Below, piece after piece: positions 1-7,273 of a stretch of DNA of 28,972 nucleotides (its first letter is position 1; the number at the start of each line of letters is the position of its first letter). A program made the position numbers and the translations under genes. Location: positions 1 to 28,972 of the forward strand of contig CAJUSB010000034.1 of assembly GCA_910589115.1 (NCBI GenBank), read 5' to 3'. Source of the DNA: an uncultured Clostridia bacterium (lineage in GTDB: Bacteria > Bacillota > Clostridia > Oscillospirales > Butyricicoccaceae). Below the pieces are notes generated by a model that had not been told where the DNA came from, did no database searches, and saw nothing but the letters and a program-made list of their open reading frames with translations.

Positions 1-165
1 CCCTGCCGCTGTCCGCGTAGGACGCTCCCGGCGAGGGCGGGAGTCCAGAGGGCAGAGCCCTCTGGTGCCTGCCGCAAAGGCACGGGTGCAGGGCAGCGCC
101 CTGCCGCTGTCCGCGAAGGGCGCTCCCGGCGAGGGCGGGAGTCCAGAGGGCAGAGCCCTCTGGTG
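1..165. repeat. Mosaic palindromic intergenic repeat, copy R1 (cut by window edge)
   Basis: This is a string of short hairpins: GTCC/GGAC, CTCCCG/CGGGAG, CCAGAGGGC/GCCCTCTGG (45-65), TGCC/GGCA and GCAGGGC/GCCCTGC. A 67-bp unit at 1-67 recurs at 99-165 with two visible differences, so modules have been duplicated with a 98-bp period. The same modules occur at 5039, 11160, 14378, 22796 and 28724. By comparison with the 5039 copy it is read on the minus strand. The left part lies outside the window. No reading frame here looks coding. Confidence 0.85.
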
Positions 166-188
166 AGGTTGTTTTTTCTGCAAAGCAC

Positions 189-217
189 TTGATTTTCCAT
201 CGTTTTTTGGATATCAT
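189..217 (+). promoter_or_regulatory. Predicted sigma-A promoter of metG operon
   Basis: TTGATT at 189-194 and TATCAT at 212-217 are separated by 17 bp. The start point would be near 224, leaving a leader of about 37 nt before metG. No T-box or SAM-riboswitch signature is visible in this short leader. Confidence 0.6.
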
Positions 218-260
218 AAATAAGAGGCAAATGCGTACCCGATAAAATGGAGGAAGTTGT

Positions 261-2243
261 ATGGAAAAGAAACCCTACTATATATCTACTGCGATTGCTT
301 ATACCTCTGCTAAGCCGCATATCGGCAATACCTACGAAATCGTCCTGGCAGATGCAATCGCACGCTATAAACGTATGACCGGTTATGACGTCTATTTTCA
401 GACCGGAACCGATGAGCACGGACAGAAAATTCAGCAAAAAGCGGAGGCCGCAGGGATTACCCCTCAAGCCTACGTTGACGGTGTGGCATCTCAAATTAAA
501 GAGATTTGGGACCTCATGAATACCACCTATGACCTTTTCGTCCGTACAACCGATCCGGTGCATACCAAAAAAGTGCAGGCGATATTTCGCAAGCTGTATG
601 ACCAGGGCGATATCTACAAAGGCGCTTATAAGGGGAAATATTGCACGCCATGCGAGTCCTTCTGGACCGAAAGCCAGCTGGTAGATGGGAAATGTCCCGA
701 CTGCGGCCGCGAAGTGACCGAGGCCGAGGAGGAAGCCTATTTCTTCCGTATGAGCAAATATGCTGACCGGCTGATGGCGCATATTGAGGCACATCCCGAA
801 TTTATCCAGCCGGAAAGCCGTAAAAATGAAATGGTCAATAATTTCCTCAAGCCGGGTCTTCAGGATTTGTGCGTTTCCCGCACTTCCTTCCATTGGGGTG
901 TGCCGGTCGATTTCGATGACAAGCACGTTACCTATGTCTGGCTTGATGCCCTTTCCAACTATATCACCTTCTGTGGCTATGATCCGGACGGCTGCCACGA
1001 TGCGCATTATAAACGCTTTTGGCCTGCTGATGTCCACCTGATCGGAAAAGATATCATCCGCTTCCATACCATTTACTGGCCGATTTTCCTGATGGCGCTG
1101 GGCGAACCGCTTCCCAAACAGGTGTTTGGCCACCCGTGGCTGCTGGTCGGTGACGGCAAAATGTCCAAGTCGCTCGGCAATGTGATCTATGCAGATGACC
1201 TTGTGCGCTGGTTCGGCGTGGATGCCGTGCGCTATTATGTGCTCCATGAAATCCCGTTCGCACAGGACGGCACAATTACGCACGAGCTGATGATGGAACG
1301 CATTAACTCCGATTTGGCAAACGTGCTCGGCAATTTGGTCAACCGCACTATCGCGATGAGTCATAAATACTTTGACGGCGAGGTGTGCAGCCCTACCGCC
1401 GGTGAGCCTGTCGATAACGAGCTGAAACAGCTGGCGCTGGCGCTGCCCGGCAGGGTGGAAGCGAAAATGAACGAGCTCAAAGTCGCGGATGCGATCGATG
1501 AGATTTTCACGCTGCTGCGCCGATCCAATAAATATATTGATGAGACTATGCCATGGGCACTCGCACGGGATGAAAGCAAACGGGAACGGCTGGGGACTGT
1601 CCTCTATCATCTGCTGGAAAGTATCCGTTTTGCGGCAGTGCTGCTGAAACCGTATCTGCCGGAAACCTCCGACAAAATTTTTGCACAGCTGAATATAGCA
1701 AACGGCGGTGTAGAATCGCTGGAAACCTTTGGCGGCATACCGGCCGGGCACAAGGTCGGCGAAGCCTCTATCCTGTTCGGGCGTATTGATATCCCGAAAA
1801 TGCTGAAGGAAATCGAAGACGGGCAGGGCAAAAACCAGAAGGAAAAAGCAGCGGGGAAAGCCGAAAAGGCAGAGAAAAAAGTGGAAAAGAAGACGGAAAC
1901 CCCGGGCATTATCACGATAGACGACTTTGCAAAGGTCGAGATGACGGTCTGCAAGGTGCTTGCCTGCGAGAACGTCAAAAAGAGTGAAAAGCTCCTGAAA
2001 TTCCAGTTGGATGATGGTTCCGGCGAGCCCCGGCAGATCCTTTCCGGCATTGCGATGCATTATAAGGCGGAGGAGCTTGTCGGAAAGACGCTGGTAGCCT
2101 GCACAAATCTTGCTCCGCGCAAGATGATGGGCCAGCTTTCTAATGGTATGCTGCTGTCTGCTGTGCGCGAAACTGCGGACGGGGAAGAGCTGCACCTGAT
2201 CATGCTTGGAGATGAAGTACCGGCGGGCTGCAAACTTTGCTGA
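261..2243 (+). CDS. metG: Methionyl-tRNA synthetase
   Basis: The 660-residue protein attaches methionine to tRNA-Met in the cytoplasm. The class I nucleotide-binding signature appears as HIGN (residues 20-23) and the second signature as KMSKS (300-304). Four cysteines (about 128, 131, 145, 148) form two CxxC knuckles, as in zinc-binding MetRS. After the anticodon-binding domain comes a Lys/Glu-rich linker (about 515-548), then a C-terminal OB-fold tRNA-binding domain (about 550-660), so this is the long, dimerising form. The ATG is chosen because GGAGG lies 7 bases upstream. A DUF4177-like gene and tatD follow closely in the same direction, an arrangement often seen in Firmicutes. Confidence 0.98.
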   Translation: MEKKPYYISTAIAYTSAKPHIGNTYEIVLADAIARYKRMTGYDVYFQTGTDEHGQKIQQKAEAAGITPQAYVDGVASQIKEIWDLMNTTYDLFVRTTDPVHTKKVQAIFRKLYDQGDIYKGAYKGKYCTPCESFWTESQLVDGKCPDCGREVTEAEEEAYFFRMSKYADRLMAHIEAHPEFIQPESRKNEMVNNFLKPGLQDLCVSRTSFHWGVPVDFDDKHVTYVWLDALSNYITFCGYDPDGCHDAHYKRFWPADVHLIGKDIIRFHTIYWPIFLMALGEPLPKQVFGHPWLLVGDGKMSKSLGNVIYADDLVRWFGVDAVRYYVLHEIPFAQDGTITHELMMERINSDLANVLGNLVNRTIAMSHKYFDGEVCSPTAGEPVDNELKQLALALPGRVEAKMNELKVADAIDEIFTLLRRSNKYIDETMPWALARDESKRERLGTVLYHLLESIRFAAVLLKPYLPETSDKIFAQLNIANGGVESLETFGGIPAGHKVGEASILFGRIDIPKMLKEIEDGQGKNQKEKAAGKAEKAEKKVEKKTETPGIITIDDFAKVEMTVCKVLACENVKKSEKLLKFQLDDGSGEPRQILSGIAMHYKAEELVGKTLVACTNLAPRKMMGQLSNGMLLSAVRETADGEELHLIMLGDEVPAGCKLC

Positions 2244-2261
2244 GCGGGAAAGGATTCTTTT

Positions 2262-2471
2262 ATGTATCGTTACGATTATGAGCGTCTTGAAATGGGCGGG
2301 GGAGGCTGGAGTCCGATTGGGGGCTTTGGCCTGACTGCGGAAAAATACCGAGAGATCGTTGACCGCCGTGCGGCGGCGGGCTGGCGGTTTGTCACTGCCG
2401 TACCGCTGGAGGGCCGTACAAACGGGATGCTTGAGACGATTGACCTTGTATTTGAAAAGGAGATAAAATAA
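2262..2471 (+). CDS. Small DUF4177-like protein
   Basis: This 69-residue soluble protein lies between metG (18-base gap) and tatD, whose start directly abuts its stop codon. It opens with Tyr-rich YRYDYERLE, has a central helix (EKYREIVDRRAAAGWRF) and ends with a hydrophobic strand (TIDLVFEKE). The order strand, helix, Gly-Trp, strand resembles the DUF4177 family of small proteins, whose function is unknown. It has no signal peptide or membrane segment. The tight packing shows it belongs to the metG-tatD transcript. Its assignment to DUF4177 rests on recall of the pattern, not on a search. Confidence 0.8.
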   Translation: MYRYDYERLEMGGGGWSPIGGFGLTAEKYREIVDRRAAAGWRFVTAVPLEGRTNGMLETIDLVFEKEIK

Positions 2472-3254
2472 TTGCTTTTTGATACACACGCTCACTATGA
2501 TGACAGCCGTTTTGACGCTGATCGTGACGAACTGCTGGGTTCGCTGCCAGCCCATGGTGTAGGGCTGGTGCTGAACCCTGGCTGTGACCCGGAATCCAGC
2601 CGGAAAGCGGTTTCTTATGCGGAGGATTACCCGCATGTTTATGCGGCGGTCGGATATCACCCAGAGAACATTGAGGGTATTTCCGACGCGGCGGTAGAGG
2701 CCGGTTTAACGGAAATAGAAGCGCTTGCGGCTCATCCCAAGGTGTGCGCGATTGGTGAAATCGGGCTTGATTACCACTGGTGCAAGGAGCCGGAGGGACG
2801 CAGGCGGCAGCAGGAGGTATTCCGGGCGCAGATGCGCATGGCTGGGAGGCTTGGGCTGCCGGTGATTGTGCATGACCGTGACGCGCATCTGGACTGTCTG
2901 ACGATTGCTGAGCAGTATCCGAAGGTACGCGGTGTCTTTCACTGTTATGCGGGCAGCGCTGAGACGGCTGACCGGCTGCTGGCGCTTGGCTATTATATTT
3001 CATTTACTGGCGTATTGACTTTCAAAAACGCAAAAAAGGCGGTTGAGGTTGTGCGTCATGTGCCGCTTGACCGCCTGATGATTGAAACGGACGCGCCGTA
3101 CATGGCACCGGAGCCATACCGTGGCCGACGCAATTCATCTCTGTACGTTTACCGTATGGCCGAAGCAATCGCCGAAATCAAGGGTTTACCTTTTGAAGCG
3201 GTTGCGGAGGCGACTACATCAAACGCCTGCTGCCTTTTCGGGATCCGCCCCTGA
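2472..3254 (+). CDS. tatD: TatD-family metal-dependent hydrolase
   Basis: The 260-residue protein belongs to the TatD amidohydrolase family; characterised members are metal-dependent DNases. The ligands are in place: the HAH motif (H6, H8), E96 in GEIGLDY, H134, H157 in FHCYAG and D207 in ETDAPY. The start is TTG at 2472, directly after the previous stop codon. AAAAGGAG at 2456-2463 is the ribosome-binding site, 8 bases upstream and inside the preceding gene. No later start leaves the HAH motif intact. Expression should be coupled to the upstream small gene. A repeat element begins right after the stop codon. Confidence 0.93.
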   Translation: MLFDTHAHYDDSRFDADRDELLGSLPAHGVGLVLNPGCDPESSRKAVSYAEDYPHVYAAVGYHPENIEGISDAAVEAGLTEIEALAAHPKVCAIGEIGLDYHWCKEPEGRRRQQEVFRAQMRMAGRLGLPVIVHDRDAHLDCLTIAEQYPKVRGVFHCYAGSAETADRLLALGYYISFTGVLTFKNAKKAVEVVRHVPLDRLMIETDAPYMAPEPYRGRRNSSLYVYRMAEAIAEIKGLPFEAVAEATTSNACCLFGIRP

Positions 3255-3440
3255 CGGCGGTGCGGCGGTACGGCGGTATGGTGGTGCGGCAGGGGGACGG
3301 CAGGGCGCTGCCCTGCACCCGCGATTTTTTTGTAAAAAAATCGAGTAAAAACTTTAGTCCCGCTGCGGCGGGGAATGGGTGCGCTGCTGGTCGATTCTGC
3401 CTGCTGCCCGGCCCACCAAAAGGACGGCGGGCCGGGTGGT
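3255..3440 (+). repeat. Mosaic repeat with A/T hairpin, copy R2
   Basis: The element begins at the tatD stop codon. It holds a degenerate CGGCGGTA-type tandem run (3255-3290), the palindrome GCAGGGC/GCCCTGC (3300-3316), an A/T hairpin with arms CGATTTTTTT and AAAAAAATCG (3322-3343), a CCGC/GCGG palindrome, and a GC hairpin CCCGGCCC/GGGCCGGG (3407-3436) with loop AAAAGGAC. Read on the minus strand, the A/T hairpin part matches the copies at 4215 and 20005. It fills the gap between tatD and the esterase promoter and may end the metG operon transcript, though no clear T-tract follows. Confidence 0.85.
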
Positions 3441-3462
3441 AGGGTGAGAGGATTTCTGTTAG

Positions 3463-3490
3463 TTGAAAATTTATATTTATTTTTTATCAT
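3463..3490 (+). promoter_or_regulatory. Predicted promoter of SGNH hydrolase gene
   Basis: TTGAAA (3463-3468) and TATCAT (3485-3490) are separated by 16 bp in an AT-rich stretch just after the repeat. The predicted start point is near 3497, so the leader would be very short and would carry GAGAGGG as ribosome-binding site only in part. The match is reasonable but the short leader is a weakness. Confidence 0.45.
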
Positions 3491-3505
3491 TGAGAGGGAA
3501 ACAAT

Positions 3506-4132
3506 ATGAAAACGATTCTTTGCTATGGCGACTCCAACACGTGGGGTTATAATCCAGAGACTGCGGAACGCTATCCGCGCGGCGTGCGCTGGACCTCGCG
3601 TTTAGAGGAAGCACTGCCGGATTATTATGTTTTGGAGGAAGGCCTGGGCGGACGTACGACAGTATTTGATGATGGAATGCGTTCCGGACGGCGCGGGTTG
3701 GATTATTTGCCGGTGGCGCTCAAGACGCATGACCCGATAGACCTTGTGATCCTGATGTTGGGGACGAATGACTGCAAGAATCGTTTTCATGCTCATGCTG
3801 CTGAGATTGCGGAAGGGATGCAGGCACTGGTCGAGGTTGTCCAGGCACCGGCGTTGCTGCACCTGCGGTGTGCACCGGACGTACTGGTTGTAGCGCCGCC
3901 GCCGATTGATGGGAAAGCACTTGCACAGGGTGATATGCGGTTTATGTTCGGTGCGGAGAGTGTGGAGACTTCACGGTTGCTGTCACAGTTTTATCAGGAA
4001 ATGGCACAGCGTATGGGGGCTGCATTCTTTGATGCGGGACAGGCGACCGGCGCGGGCGCGGATGGCGTGCATCTTTCGGCAGAGGGACACGCGGCACTTG
4101 CGGATGCCCTTGCTGCATTCCTGCGGGGATAA
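3506..4132 (+). CDS. SGNH/GDSL-family esterase
   Basis: The 208-residue cytoplasmic protein has all four SGNH blocks. Block I is GDSNTWG (residues 8-14, nucleophile Ser10), the block II Gly lies in EEGLGGRTT, block III is GTNDCKNRF with the oxyanion Asn, and block V is DGVHLSAEGH with the catalytic Asp and His. This pattern is that of arylesterase/lipase-like hydrolases acting on small acyl esters. There is no signal peptide. It stands alone between two mosaic repeats and has its own predicted promoter. GAGAGGG lies 7 bases before the ATG. The natural substrate cannot be told from the sequence. Confidence 0.92.
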   Translation: MKTILCYGDSNTWGYNPETAERYPRGVRWTSRLEEALPDYYVLEEGLGGRTTVFDDGMRSGRRGLDYLPVALKTHDPIDLVILMLGTNDCKNRFHAHAAEIAEGMQALVEVVQAPALLHLRCAPDVLVVAPPPIDGKALAQGDMRFMFGAESVETSRLLSQFYQEMAQRMGAAFFDAGQATGAGADGVHLSAEGHAALADALAAFLRG

Positions 4133-4218
4133 ACGGCAGATATACAACAGCCCATTAAATTTCCAGCCCTTATTTGCGGCTGCATATGTAATACAAAAAA
4201 ACCGTGCCGCAGATACCC

Positions 4219-4379
4219 GCCCCGCCCGCTGTCCTTATGGCGGGCGGGGCAGTATGTATAAGCGGCGGCTACCGTACCTATTCCCCGCCGCAGCGGAGAA
4301 AAAGTTTTTACTCGATTTTTTTACAAAAAAATCGCGGGTGCAGGGCGGAGTCCTGCCGCTGCCCGCGTAGGGCACTTAT
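4219..4379 (-). repeat. Mosaic repeat with A/T hairpin, copy R4
   Basis: A perfect 11-bp stem GCCCCGCCCGC/GCGGGCGGGGC (4219-4250) encloses a loop that reads TAAGGAC on the minus strand. It is followed by a CCGC/GCGG palindrome (about 4285-4296), the A/T hairpin CGATTTTTTT/AAAAAAATCG (4313-4334) and a degenerate GCAGGGC palindrome. The last two parts are nearly identical to the copy at 20005 and reverse-complementary to the one at 3255. The segment 4133-4218 before it has no gene or other signal I can identify. Confidence 0.85.
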
Positions 4380-4419
4380 GGAAAACTGAGCACACACGAG
4401 ACAATCAAGGGAGGCTGCA

Positions 4420-4740
4420 ATGCGAATTTTTACGGTGCTGGTGCTGCCGCTGATGCTGCTGGGCTGCGGCAGGGCGATTTCGGGGTATGATCCGCACAGT
4501 CCGTCGGGGCTTGACCTGTCGGTTTTGGGGCTGGATGAGCGCCAGATGGAGCATTTGGCACAGCAGCTTGCGAGGCCGTTTTATTATGCGGCAGCTGCGG
4601 CAATGTTTCTGTTTGCGATACTGCTGTGGGTGTTCGATGTCAGATATTTGCTGACCGTGGTTCTCTGTATCCTGCTGTATGCTGTGCTTCAAATGGGTAC
4701 GCTCGCCTATTTATATCATGTGGTGAAACGAAATGAGTGA
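4420..4740 (+). CDS. Small membrane protein of unknown function
   Basis: I do not recognise this 106-residue protein. The first 16 residues are hydrophobic and end in LMLLGC, so it begins either with a membrane helix or with a weak lipoprotein signal (LLGC resembles a lipobox, but lacks the usual small residue at -2). Two further membrane segments follow (about 51-69 and 71-96), ending in YHVVKRNE. GGGAGG lies 7 bases before the ATG. The 3' end overlaps the next gene by 8 bases (ATGAGTGA), so translation of the alkyltransferase is probably coupled to it. No promoter is obvious directly upstream. Confidence 0.75.
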   Translation: MRIFTVLVLPLMLLGCGRAISGYDPHSPSGLDLSVLGLDERQMEHLAQQLARPFYYAAAAAMFLFAILLWVFDVRYLLTVVLCILLYAVLQMGTLAYLYHVVKRNE

Positions 4741-5038
4741 AAATACGTTTACCCGAATTCAGGATATTGTACGCCGGATTCCGGCAGGGCGCGCAGCGAC
4801 CTATGGCCAGATTGCACGCCTTGCAGGCAATGTCAATTTGTCACGGGTTGTCGGTTATGCGATGCGGGCAGCGCCGCCAGATGTGCCCTGTCACCGGGTA
4901 GTGAATCGTTCGGGCGGGCTGTCGGACGCATTCCAGCCGGGCGGCAAAGAAACACACCGCCTGCTGCTCCTTGCAGAGGGCATCCCTTTCTGCGCGGACG
5001 GCAGCGTCGATCTTTCCCGCTGTGCCTGGGAAGGGTAG
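4733..5038 (+). CDS. Short MGMT-type alkyltransferase with acceptor Cys
   Basis: This 101-residue protein is equivalent to the C-terminal DNA-binding domain of O6-alkylguanine-DNA alkyltransferases. The sequence IPAGRAATYGQIARLAG is the winged-helix entry, and VPCHRVVNRSGGL contains the acceptor PCHRV motif with its Cys. It lacks the N-terminal domain of full Ada/Ogt proteins, like many short bacterial MGMT-family members. With the Cys retained, suicidal dealkylation of damaged guanine is possible; some short members only signal damage to nucleotide excision repair. It is expressed with the overlapping membrane-protein gene. A second MGMT-fold protein without the Cys is encoded at 24933-25475. 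Confidence 0.88.
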   Translation: MSENTFTRIQDIVRRIPAGRAATYGQIARLAGNVNLSRVVGYAMRAAPPDVPCHRVVNRSGGLSDAFQPGGKETHRLLLLAEGIPFCADGSVDLSRCAWEG

Positions 5039-5240
5039 CCGCTTCCCCGGCGGAGGGCTCGCCTGCGCGGCGCACGCCAGAGGGCGCTGCCCTCTGGACT
5101 CCCGCTGGGGGCAAAGGCCCCCAGACCCCGAGATGCTGCGCATCTCCGCTTCGCCTGCGGGCGGGACGGGAGCCTGGGTGCACCGTATTTTCATTATGCC
5201 CTGATGGCCTGTCCGCCAAAAGCAGGGCGAACAGGCCGGT
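5039..5240 (+). repeat. Mosaic palindromic repeat, copy R3
   Basis: The element starts directly after a stop codon. In order it holds a GGCGGAG/GCCTGCGCGGC region, CCAGAGGGC/GCCCTCTGG (5077-5097), CTGGGGGC/GCCCCCAG (5105-5124), GAGATGC/GCATCTC (5130-5146), the unpaired block CGCCTGCGGGCGGGACGGG, and a 12-bp hairpin GGCCTGTcCGCC/GGCGaACAGGCC (5206-5237, one mismatch) with loop AAAAGCAG. GGTTTTC follows the last hairpin, so it may act as a weak terminator for the alkyltransferase transcript. This is used as the reference orientation for the family. Confidence 0.88.
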
Positions 5241-5366
5241 TTTCTGCGGATGAGGTTGTTTTTGGGTTAGGATATAATGGATTGGCTTTCCTTTTTCAAG
5301 GGGGCTTTTTTTGTTTGTATTGGGGCGGAAAAGTTTTTCAGAAATATGACGTTTGCAAACTATTCA

Positions 5367-5394
5367 TTGTTTTTTCACATATTTGTGGTATAAT
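5367..5394 (+). promoter_or_regulatory. Predicted promoter of FHA-SEDS/PBP operon, with leader hairpin
   Basis: TTGTTT (5367-5372) and TATAAT (5389-5394) are 16 bp apart, and TG before the -10 gives an extended -10 element. The start point would be near 5401, leaving a leader of about 88 nt. This leader contains an inverted repeat CAGGGA (5414-5419)/TCCCTG (5429-5434), which could fold in the RNA. The AT-rich stretch from 5245 to 5366 shows no gene. Confidence 0.65.
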
Positions 5395-5488
5395 AGCAGG
5401 GCAGTTATCATATCAGGGATGATGTGATTCCCTGGTGGTTCAAAAGGCTATATTGATATGGAAAAAGCAGAAAAGGAGGGGGTTTTCC

Positions 5489-7273
5489 ATGCAGCAAATT
5501 ACTGATATCCTGCAAAAAATATTGGATAAGGTAACGGGTTTTCTGGATACATATCCGCTGGTCGAGGCGTGGTATACAACGATTGTTCGGTTTGTATTTC
5601 CGATTCTTGCGGTGCTGATCCTTGCGGGTATGATCCGTTCGCTGCTGAATGTGCCGCACAGCCCGGAGGTCTGGGGCAAGCTGGCGCTTCCCGGCGGGGA
5701 AATGGTTCCGCTCACCCATTGGGAGAATATCGTCGGGCGGTCAGCTGCATCAGATGTGGTATTGTCCTACCCATCCATTTCACGGCAGCACGCGGCGCTC
5801 ATGCGGGCCAAAGATGGCAGCTGGGCGGTGTATGATTTGGATTCTACCACAGGTACAACGGTCAATACGCTTCCGGTTGACGGTGTTGCCGCCGTTTCGG
5901 ATGGCGATTCGATTGCGTTCGGCGGCGTTCCGTGCATTTTCGTACCGGTCACCGCTGAAGAGCGTCTTGCTCAGCGGGAACGCCGCCGCCGTGCCGGACG
6001 TCCGGTTTCACCGTGGGGGTCGCTGATTGTGCTTTCACTTTGGCAGGCGCTTGCCTGCTTACAGATTATCATTGCCACCGGCGAAAATGCAACCGTCAAG
6101 ATTCCGCTTGCTTTTGCCGGGCTGTGCGGTGTGATGTGGCTGTATTTCCTTTTTATGCGGGCAATGCGCCGGATCGGGTTTGAAATGGAGATTATTGCGT
6201 TTTTCCTGTCTACGCTCTCCCTATGCATAACGGCGTCCAGTGCGCCGGGGGCATTGTTTAAGCAGTTTTTAGCCGTATGTCTTGGATTGGCGCTGTTTGT
6301 GGTGCTGGGTGTGTTCCTGCGTGATTTGTCCCGCGTGCAGAAAATACGCTGGATGATGGCCGCCTGTGCGATAGGGCTGCTAGGCATTACCCTTGTACTG
6401 GGAGCCTCCAAATTCGGCGCGAAAAACTGGCTGTCAATCGGCGGGATGTCCTTCCAGCCCTCGGAGCTTGCAAAGATTTGTTATATTTTTGCGGGTTCGG
6501 CGACGCTTGACCGTCTGTTCCGAAAGCGTAACCTTGGGCTGTTTATTGTGCTGACCGGTGTTTGTCTCGGCTGTCTTGCGCTGATGAGTGATTTCGGTAC
6601 GGCGGCAATCTTTTTTGTGACCTTCCTTGTCATTGCGTATCTGCGATCAGGCGATTTCGCTACGCTGTCGCTGATTAGCGGCGCGGCAGTTTTCGGCGTA
6701 GTGATGATCTTATCTTTTAAGCCATATATTTTGAAACGCTTTGCAGTTTGGGGGCACGTCTGGGAGGATGCCTCCGGCGCAGGATATCAGCAGACCCGCA
6801 CCATGAGTGCGGCGGCTTCCGGCGGATTGGTCGGCGTTGGCGGCGGGGAGGGCTGGCTGCACCGTATCGGTGCGGCGGATACTGACCTCGTATTCGGGAT
6901 GCTTTGTGAAGAATGGGGCCTGCTGATCGGTGTTTTGGCGGTGCTGTCTATCGTGACGCTGGCCGTGTTTGCGGTGCGCGCATGTAGTGCAGGGCGTTCC
7001 AGCTTCTATATCATAGCGGCGTGTGCGGCAACCAGCTTGCTGGTATTCCAGACTTGCCTGAATGTTTTTGGCGCAGTGGATTTGCTTCCGCTGACGGGTG
7101 TGACCTTCCCGTTCCTTTCAAACGGCGGTTCGTCTATGCTGTCGGCCTGGGGATTGTTGGCTTTCCTAAAGGCAACTGATACCCGTCAAAATGCCAGCTT
7201 TGCAATTCGCCTGCCGTCCCGGCGTGAGCTGAGGGCGGAAGTGCAGGAGGTGCAGATGCATGAAGAAGATTGA
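5489..7273 (+). CDS. FHA-domain SEDS-family peptidoglycan glycosyltransferase (FtsW/RodA type)
   Basis: The 594-residue protein has a membrane segment (about 31-53), then a cytoplasmic FHA domain (about 62-153), and then a SEDS polytopic domain. The FHA phosphothreonine-binding residues are visible in VGRS (82-85), SISRQH (96-101) and TTGTTVN (120-126). The SEDS signatures are NWLSIGGMSFQPSELAK (313-329), GYQQTRTMSAAASGG and DTDLVFGMLCEEWG. SEDS proteins polymerise lipid II into glycan strands with a class B PBP, and that partner follows with a 14-base overlap. The FHA domain suggests control by a Ser/Thr kinase, not present here. ATG 5489 is preferred over upstream starts because AAAAGGAGGG lies 8 bases before it. 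Whether it serves division, elongation or sporulation cannot be decided. Confidence 0.93.
   Translation: MQQITDILQKILDKVTGFLDTYPLVEAWYTTIVRFVFPILAVLILAGMIRSLLNVPHSPEVWGKLALPGGEMVPLTHWENIVGRSAASDVVLSYPSISRQHAALMRAKDGSWAVYDLDSTTGTTVNTLPVDGVAAVSDGDSIAFGGVPCIFVPVTAEERLAQRERRRRAGRPVSPWGSLIVLSLWQALACLQIIIATGENATVKIPLAFAGLCGVMWLYFLFMRAMRRIGFEMEIIAFFLSTLSLCITASSAPGALFKQFLAVCLGLALFVVLGVFLRDLSRVQKIRWMMAACAIGLLGITLVLGASKFGAKNWLSIGGMSFQPSELAKICYIFAGSATLDRLFRKRNLGLFIVLTGVCLGCLALMSDFGTAAIFFVTFLVIAYLRSGDFATLSLISGAAVFGVVMILSFKPYILKRFAVWGHVWEDASGAGYQQTRTMSAAASGGLVGVGGGEGWLHRIGAADTDLVFGMLCEEWGLLIGVLAVLSIVTLAVFAVRACSAGRSSFYIIAACAATSLLVFQTCLNVFGAVDLLPLTGVTFPFLSNGGSSMLSAWGLLAFLKATDTRQNASFAIRLPSRRELRAEVQEVQMHEED

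Noticed and set aside
5414..5434. Riboswitch in the leader of the FHA-SEDS gene
   Set aside because: Only one simple 6-bp hairpin is visible. No known riboswitch core motif is present and the leader is short.
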